Assembly: GCF_900107215.1 (NCBI RefSeq)
Contig: NZ_FNPD01000001.1
Span: forward strand, 124,001-188,000
Reading direction: 5' to 3'
DNA from: Acetomicrobium thermoterrenum DSM 13490
GTDB lineage: Bacteria > Synergistota > Synergistia > Synergistales > Acetomicrobiaceae
DNA length: 64,000 nt
Position numbers and translations under genes: made by a program. Shown here piece by piece: positions 60,403 to 64,000 of the stretch. The first letter of the stretch is position 1, and every line of letters starts with the position of its first letter. The notes under the pieces are model-generated. The model did no database searches, was not told the origin of the DNA, and worked only from the letters and a program-made list of their open reading frames with translations.

Positions 60403-61608
60403 TTGAAAATTCTGGTTCTAAACTGTGGTAGTTCTTCTTTGAAATATCAGTTGTTCGACATGCCTCAGGAGAGGGTGGCTGCCAAGGGTTTGGTCGAAAG
60501 GATTGGCATCGAAGGCTCCAGGATAAAACACACCAAGACGGATTCGAACACGACGGTAAAGGATGCAAATATACCCAATCACAAAGTCGCACTCAAGTAT
60601 GTCGTGGACCTTCTTTTGGATGGCGATGCAGGGGTAATGAAAAGCTTAAGCGAGCTTGGCGCTGCAGGACATCGCGTCGTCCACGGGGGAGAAAAGTTCG
60701 CCTCTTCGGTGGTCATAGACGATGATGTTATTCAAGCCATAGACGAATGCGTCCCCCTCGCTCCGCTGCACAACCCGGCAAACCTGACGGGGATAAAGGC
60801 GATGAAGGAGCTCCTTCCCGAACTTCCGCAGGTCGCCGTTTTCGATACGGCCTTTCATCAGACGATGCCCCAAAAGGCCTACATGTACGGCCTTCCCTAC
60901 AGATATTATACGACTTACAAGGGTCGCCGGTACGGGTTTCACGGAACGAGCCATTACTACGTTGCCCACAGGACGGCAGAGCTCATGGGAAAACCAATTG
61001 AAGAATTGAGGATCGTCACCTGCCATCTGGGGAACGGAAGCTCCATTACTGCGGTGAATGGGGGAGTATCCGTGGACACCTCTTTAGGCTTTGGGACTGT
61101 TCCCGGCATCATAATGGGCACCAGGAGCGGCGATGTGGATCCCACTCTTCTTTTGCATATAATGGAACAAGAAGGGATGAGCCCGTCCGAAATGAGCCAC
61201 GTCCTTCATAAGGAAAGCGGATTTTGGGGGTTGAGCGGTATAAGCAGCGACCTTCGCGATATAGAAGAAGCCATGGAAAAGGGGAACGAAAGGGCCACTT
61301 TGGTAATGGAAATGCTAGTTTATGGCATAGCGAAATTCGTAGGAGCCTACGCTGCAGCGATGAAGGGCTTGGATGCCGTTGCTTTTACTGCAGGCATAGG
61401 CGAAAACAGCCCCATCGTCAGGGAAAAAGTGTGCGAATACCTGAGCTTTCTAGGTCTTAAATTCGACAGGGCCGAAAATGAAGCGTTGATCAGAGGTAAG
61501 GAGGGTTATATTAGCACAAAGGATTCGCCCGTGAAGGCCCTCGTGGTGCCAACCAACGAGGAACTCGTCATCGCAAGGGATACCTTTAAGCTGATCGACA
61601 ACAGGTAA
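60403..61608 (+). CDS. ackA: Acetate kinase
   Basis: AckA interconverts acetyl phosphate plus ADP and acetate plus ATP, the energy-yielding last step of acetate fermentation. The 401-residue product has the signature ILVLNCGSSSLKYQLFD at the N-terminus, GHRVVHGGEKF, VFDTAFHQTMP, YGFHGTSHYYVAHR and TCHLGNGSSITAVNGGVSVD, then GTRSGDVDP. TTG 60403 lies 9 bases after GAGGGGGG. No pta is adjacent. A short hairpin (GGGGAT-ATCCCC, 61622-61638) follows. Confidence 0.96.
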   Translation: MKILVLNCGSSSLKYQLFDMPQERVAAKGLVERIGIEGSRIKHTKTDSNTTVKDANIPNHKVALKYVVDLLLDGDAGVMKSLSELGAAGHRVVHGGEKFASSVVIDDDVIQAIDECVPLAPLHNPANLTGIKAMKELLPELPQVAVFDTAFHQTMPQKAYMYGLPYRYYTTYKGRRYGFHGTSHYYVAHRTAELMGKPIEELRIVTCHLGNGSSITAVNGGVSVDTSLGFGTVPGIIMGTRSGDVDPTLLLHIMEQEGMSPSEMSHVLHKESGFWGLSGISSDLRDIEEAMEKGNERATLVMEMLVYGIAKFVGAYAAAMKGLDAVAFTAGIGENSPIVREKVCEYLSFLGLKFDRAENEALIRGKEGYISTKDSPVKALVVPTNEELVIARDTFKLIDNR

Positions 61609-61621
61609 AGCAATATCTTTT

Positions 61622-61638
61622 GGGGATCTCCAATCCCC
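61622..61638 (+). terminator. Small hairpin between ackA and the DUF177 gene
   Basis: GGGGAT (61622-61627) pairs with ATCCCC after a 5-base loop. No T run follows; the GGGAGG ribosome site of the next gene begins immediately, so it may act as a weak terminator or affect translation. Confidence 0.3.
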
Positions 61639-61654
61639 GGGAGGAAGGATATTT

Positions 61655-62281
61655 TTGGAGGATAAATTGGATCTGCATTGTTTTTTAAATCTCGAGGACA
61701 TAAAGAAGGGAGAAATCTTCAGCACGTCGGTATCGTTCGATGAAGCCGACAACACTATCAGTTACTGGGGGCAGGAATACCTTTTAAAATTTCCACTGAC
61801 CTTCGATGTGAAGGCTCATTGGGCAAACGAGGAATTGAGGGTTGACCTGGAAACGACCTTCAGGGTAGAGGTTCCCTGCGCCAGATGTCTTAAACCCGTA
61901 TTATTGGATATTTCCGAAGGATATGAATACATATACACCCTGAGAAAACCAAGCTTTGAACCCGACCACGAACTGACCGAGGAAGAAATGTCAATGGTGC
62001 ATATTAAATTTTGGCCTACGCATCTTGACTTGAGCCCCCAGTTATGGGAGAGTATTATCCTGTCTTTGCCCTCTGTCGCCCTTTGCGATCCCGATTGCAG
62101 GGGGCTCTGTCCTCATTGCGGCAAAGACCTGAATGTCGATTCCTGTGACTGTGCTTTCCGTGAGGTTGATCCTCGCCTGGAAGCGTTGAAGAAGGCAAAG
62201 ATTTCGCTAAGCGGTCTCGAAAGGAGGAAAGAAAGAGATGGCCATCCCAAAAAGAAAGGTGTCTCACGCAAAGACGGCTAA
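61655..62281 (+). CDS. DUF177 (YceD) family protein
   Basis: The 208-residue protein has FRVEVPCARCLKPV, a middle acidic stretch, and a C-terminal zinc-finger-like CDPDCRGLCPHCGKDL..CDC; the DUF177 family is nearly always encoded just before rpmF, as here, and E. coli/plant members affect 23S rRNA accumulation. TTG 61655 follows GGGAGGAAGG. Its last 44 bases overlap the start of rpmF, so translation is tightly linked. Confidence 0.9.
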   Translation: MEDKLDLHCFLNLEDIKKGEIFSTSVSFDEADNTISYWGQEYLLKFPLTFDVKAHWANEELRVDLETTFRVEVPCARCLKPVLLDISEGYEYIYTLRKPSFEPDHELTEEEMSMVHIKFWPTHLDLSPQLWESIILSLPSVALCDPDCRGLCPHCGKDLNVDSCDCAFREVDPRLEALKKAKISLSGLERRKERDGHPKKKGVSRKDG

Positions 62282-62435
62282 AAGATACGCCCAATGGATT
62301 AAGAGTCTAAAGGGACCCGAGCTGACTATCTGTCCCCATTGCTCTGAAGTCGTGATGACTTATAGGGCCTGTCCTGAATGCGGATACTATAGGGGGCGTT
62401 CTGTAGGAAAGCTAGCCAAAAAAGAAGAAGAGTAG
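62238..62435 (+). CDS. rpmF: 50S ribosomal protein L32
   Basis: The 65-residue protein starts MAIPKRKVSHAKTAKRYAQW and holds a zinc ribbon CPHCSEVVMTYRACPEC (C-X2-C ... C-X2-C), so it is the zinc-binding form of L32. ATG 62238 lies within the 3' end of the DUF177 gene behind AAAGGAGGAAAG. A strong terminator follows, so fapR-plsX is separately transcribed. Confidence 0.97.
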   Translation: MAIPKRKVSHAKTAKRYAQWIKSLKGPELTICPHCSEVVMTYRACPECGYYRGRSVGKLAKKEEE

Positions 62436-62453
62436 AAATCGATCGTCTAAAAT

Positions 62454-62490
62454 ACAGGGGAAAGGAATCTTTCCCCTGTTATTTTTTATT
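62454..62490 (+). terminator. Rho-independent terminator of the DUF177-rpmF unit
   Basis: ACAGGGGAAAG (62454-62464) and CTTTCCCCTGT (62469-62479) form a perfect 11-bp stem with loop GAAT, followed by TATTTTTTATT. Confidence 0.93.
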
Positions 62491-62501
62491 AAAGGGCAGT
62501 C

Positions 62502-62530
62502 TTGACCGACGCAGAAGATTGTTTTATAGT
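62502..62530 (+). promoter_or_regulatory. fapR promoter
   Basis: TTGACC (62502-62507) and TATAGT (62525-62530) are exactly 17 bases apart, a near-consensus housekeeping promoter about 50 bases before the fapR start. Confidence 0.75.
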
Positions 62531-62547
62531 ACCTTTACCACCAGTTA

Positions 62548-62564
62548 TTAAGACCAGATATTAA
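62548..62564 (+). promoter_or_regulatory. FapR operator
   Basis: TTAAGACCAGATATTAA matches the known Bacillus FapR site (TTAGTACCAGATACTAA) at 14 of 17 positions. It lies just downstream of the predicted transcription start. The adjacent upstream TATAGTACC resembles another half-site. Confidence 0.7.
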
Positions 62565-62582
62565 GTTTCGGAGGTCGATTTC

Positions 62583-63149
62583 GTGTCAACATCGGGCGAC
62601 AGGAAGCGTCGGCACCAGAGGATTTTGAAGCTTTTAAGGGAAAACCCCCTGCTCACTGACGAAGCTTTGGCTAATGCCCTGGGAGTTTCTTTGAGTACTG
62701 TCAGGCTGGACAGGGCACTTCTGGGGATCCCGGAGTTCAGGGAGAGAATGAGAAAAATGGCCGAAGAGGCGACAAGCAGGTTGAGATCCCTGAGGTACGA
62801 TGAAGTGGTGGGGGAATTGGTGGAGCTTCAGCCTAACAAACTGGCCCTGTCGGTACTTCAGACCACCGGAGATATGGCCTTTCGCGATACCGACCTGGTA
62901 GCCGATCACCACATTTATGCTCAGGCGACCTCTCTAGCGATCGCGGTAGTGGAGGCCGATTACGTGATAACCGCTTCGGCTCACATAAGATACAAGGTTC
63001 CAGCCCGTGTCGGCGATATGCTGGTGGCGAGGGCCAAGGTGGGGACCCACAAGCAGAATAAATACATAGTAAGCGTCAGAACGAAGGTCGAGGGGAAAGA
63101 AATTTTCATTGGCAGGTTCATCGTTGCAGCTCTTGAAAACTACCCCTAA
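62583..63149 (+). CDS. fapR: Fatty-acid/phospholipid regulator FapR
   Basis: FapR represses fatty-acid and phospholipid genes and is released by malonyl-CoA. The 188-residue protein has a DeoR-like helix-turn-helix (LLTDEALANALGVSLSTVRLD, split by the usual turn, about residues 22-43) and a hot-dog effector domain (KLALSVLQTTGDMAF, ADHHIYAQATSLAIAVVEA, RYKVPARVGDML). GTG 62583 follows GGAGGTCG. It precedes plsX by 55 bases, as in Firmicutes, and has a FapR-type operator in its own leader. Confidence 0.95.
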   Translation: MSTSGDRKRRHQRILKLLRENPLLTDEALANALGVSLSTVRLDRALLGIPEFRERMRKMAEEATSRLRSLRYDEVVGELVELQPNKLALSVLQTTGDMAFRDTDLVADHHIYAQATSLAIAVVEADYVITASAHIRYKVPARVGDMLVARAKVGTHKQNKYIVSVRTKVEGKEIFIGRFIVAALENYP

Positions 63150-63204
63150 AAAAGGGTAAAACATAAAAACAAGTGTAGAGAGTTCGACCGATAGGGGTGA
63201 GTGT

Positions 63205-64000
63205 TTTGATCTTGGCATTAGATGCTATGGGAGGAGATCATGCTCCCGGTGAAGTGTGTAAGGGGGCGTTGGCAGCTTGCTCCAAATACCCCGACCTCGA
63301 AGTGGTGTTGGTGGGAGACGGCAGCCAAATAGAAATGTCGATACAGGGCGCGGAGCCTTTTGTAACGAAAAGGATTCATATCGTTCATACTGATGAATTC
63401 ATTACCATGGGCGAATCCCCAACAGTGGCTTTCAGAAAGAAAAAAAAGGCCAGCATTAGGATGGTAATGGATATGGTGAAAAGCGGTGATGCTCAGGGGT
63501 GCATATCGGCGGGCAATACTGGAGCGGTCGTGGCCGGGGGCGTGTTAATTTTGGGCAGAATTGAGGGCATAGACAGGCCCGGCTTAGGAGTTCCCATACC
63601 GTTGCCCAACAGGATTACCCTTCTTATAGATGTTGGGGCAACAGTTCGCTGTAAGCCCATTAACCTCTATCAGTTCGCCATCATGGGGGATATCTACATG
63701 AAGAATACCTTGGGTGTCAAATCCCCCGTCGTCGCTTTGCTCTCCAATGGCGAAGAGGAGATAAAAGGCGATGAGGTCGTCTGCGAAGCCAGGAACATGT
63801 TGGCCGGAGGCAACATGGAGTTTATGGGATATGTGGAAGGCAAGGACATACCCTTGGGAGTGGCCGATGTGGTTGTTTGCGACGGCTTTACGGGAAACGT
63901 GTTGTTGAAGTTCATCGAAGGCGTGGGCGAAGCGTTGTATAAGTTGTTAAAAGAAGAGATGGAACAACGGGTTCTCCCTAAAGTCGGATTTCTTTTTTTA
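63205..64000 (+). CDS. plsX: Phosphate acyltransferase PlsX, N-terminal part
   Basis: PlsX makes acyl-phosphate from acyl-ACP for phospholipid synthesis. The 265 visible codons (gene runs off the right edge) have ILALDAMGGDHAPGEVCKGAL at the start, IVHTDEFITMGESPTVAFRK, CISAGNTGAVVAGGVLILG, and VVVCDGFTGNVLLKFIEGVG. TTG 63205 lies 5 bases after AGGGGTGAG; GTG 63196 is an in-frame alternative. Expected to be regulated by FapR and followed by fab genes. Confidence 0.95.

Noticed and set aside
1-64000. CRISPR array or prophage
   Set aside because: No regularly spaced repeats, cas genes, integrase or phage structural genes were seen in the window.

Overview
The window reads as chromosomal DNA of an anaerobic, fermentative diderm of the phylum Synergistota, most likely close to Acetomicrobium/Anaerobaculum. 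That placement is an inference from an SLH-domain outer-membrane porin, a DUF5693-csaB pair, acetate kinase, a long TrmB of the kind found in thermophiles, and roughly balanced GC content with strong AGGAGG ribosome sites and many GTG/TTG starts. No 16S gene is present to confirm it. Genes are dense, and most neighbours overlap by 1-22 bases.

Layout. 1-6.8 kb: aminotransferase tail, D-aminoacylase-like amidohydrolase, two tRNA genes (Glu-CTC, Gln-CTG), class II aldolase, RNase J, UppP, Maf. 6.8-17.9 kb: an envelope and division block with DUF5693, CsaB, a split transketolase, FtsE, FtsX, an EnvC-like M23 protein, CtpA, a divergent polysaccharide deacetylase and PurA. 17.9-27.7 kb: a surface-glycan cluster (ELM1-like protein, four GT4, two GT9, one GT2, one O-antigen ligase/polymerase-like protein). 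Its base composition is mosaic, with AT-rich segments whose edges fall inside genes. 27.7-34 kb: a long leader, the SLH porin, a secreted coiled-coil protein, PfkA, a DUF4392 protein, a SHOCT membrane protein, a MoaD/DUF3343 pair and a Skp-like chaperone. 34.1-36.3 kb: a complete IS21-family element that splits the Skp terminator hairpin. 36.3-38.0 kb: HAD hydrolase, adenosine-specific kinase and a decayed gene remnant. 38.0-43.2 kb: his operon on the minus strand (hisZ-G-B-H-A-F-IE). 43.3-51.6 kb: RadA, NfeD/slipin, LeuS, HolA, S20, DUF445. 51.7-54.1 kb: rpmH-rnpA-yidD-yidC-jag. 54.1-59.2 kb: rpsO-pnp-dut-trmB-rsmD-coaD. 59.1-64 kb: TmcAL, AckA, DUF177-rpmF, fapR, and plsX running off the end.

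How it fits together. CsaB would pyruvylate a cell-wall polymer that SLH domains bind, and the abundant SLH porin is encoded 18 kb away. UppP, the glycan cluster, FtsEX/M23, CtpA, Skp and YidC/YidD all serve the envelope. PfkA, aldolase, split transketolase and AckA fit sugar fermentation to acetate. FapR sits beside plsX with a recognisable FapR-type operator in its own promoter region. I found no CRISPR array, prophage, rRNA gene or clear riboswitch. The most unusual items are the IS21 insertion into a terminator stem, the mosaic glycan cluster, a perfect operator-like palindrome over the radA -10 box, and the purine-rich porin leader.
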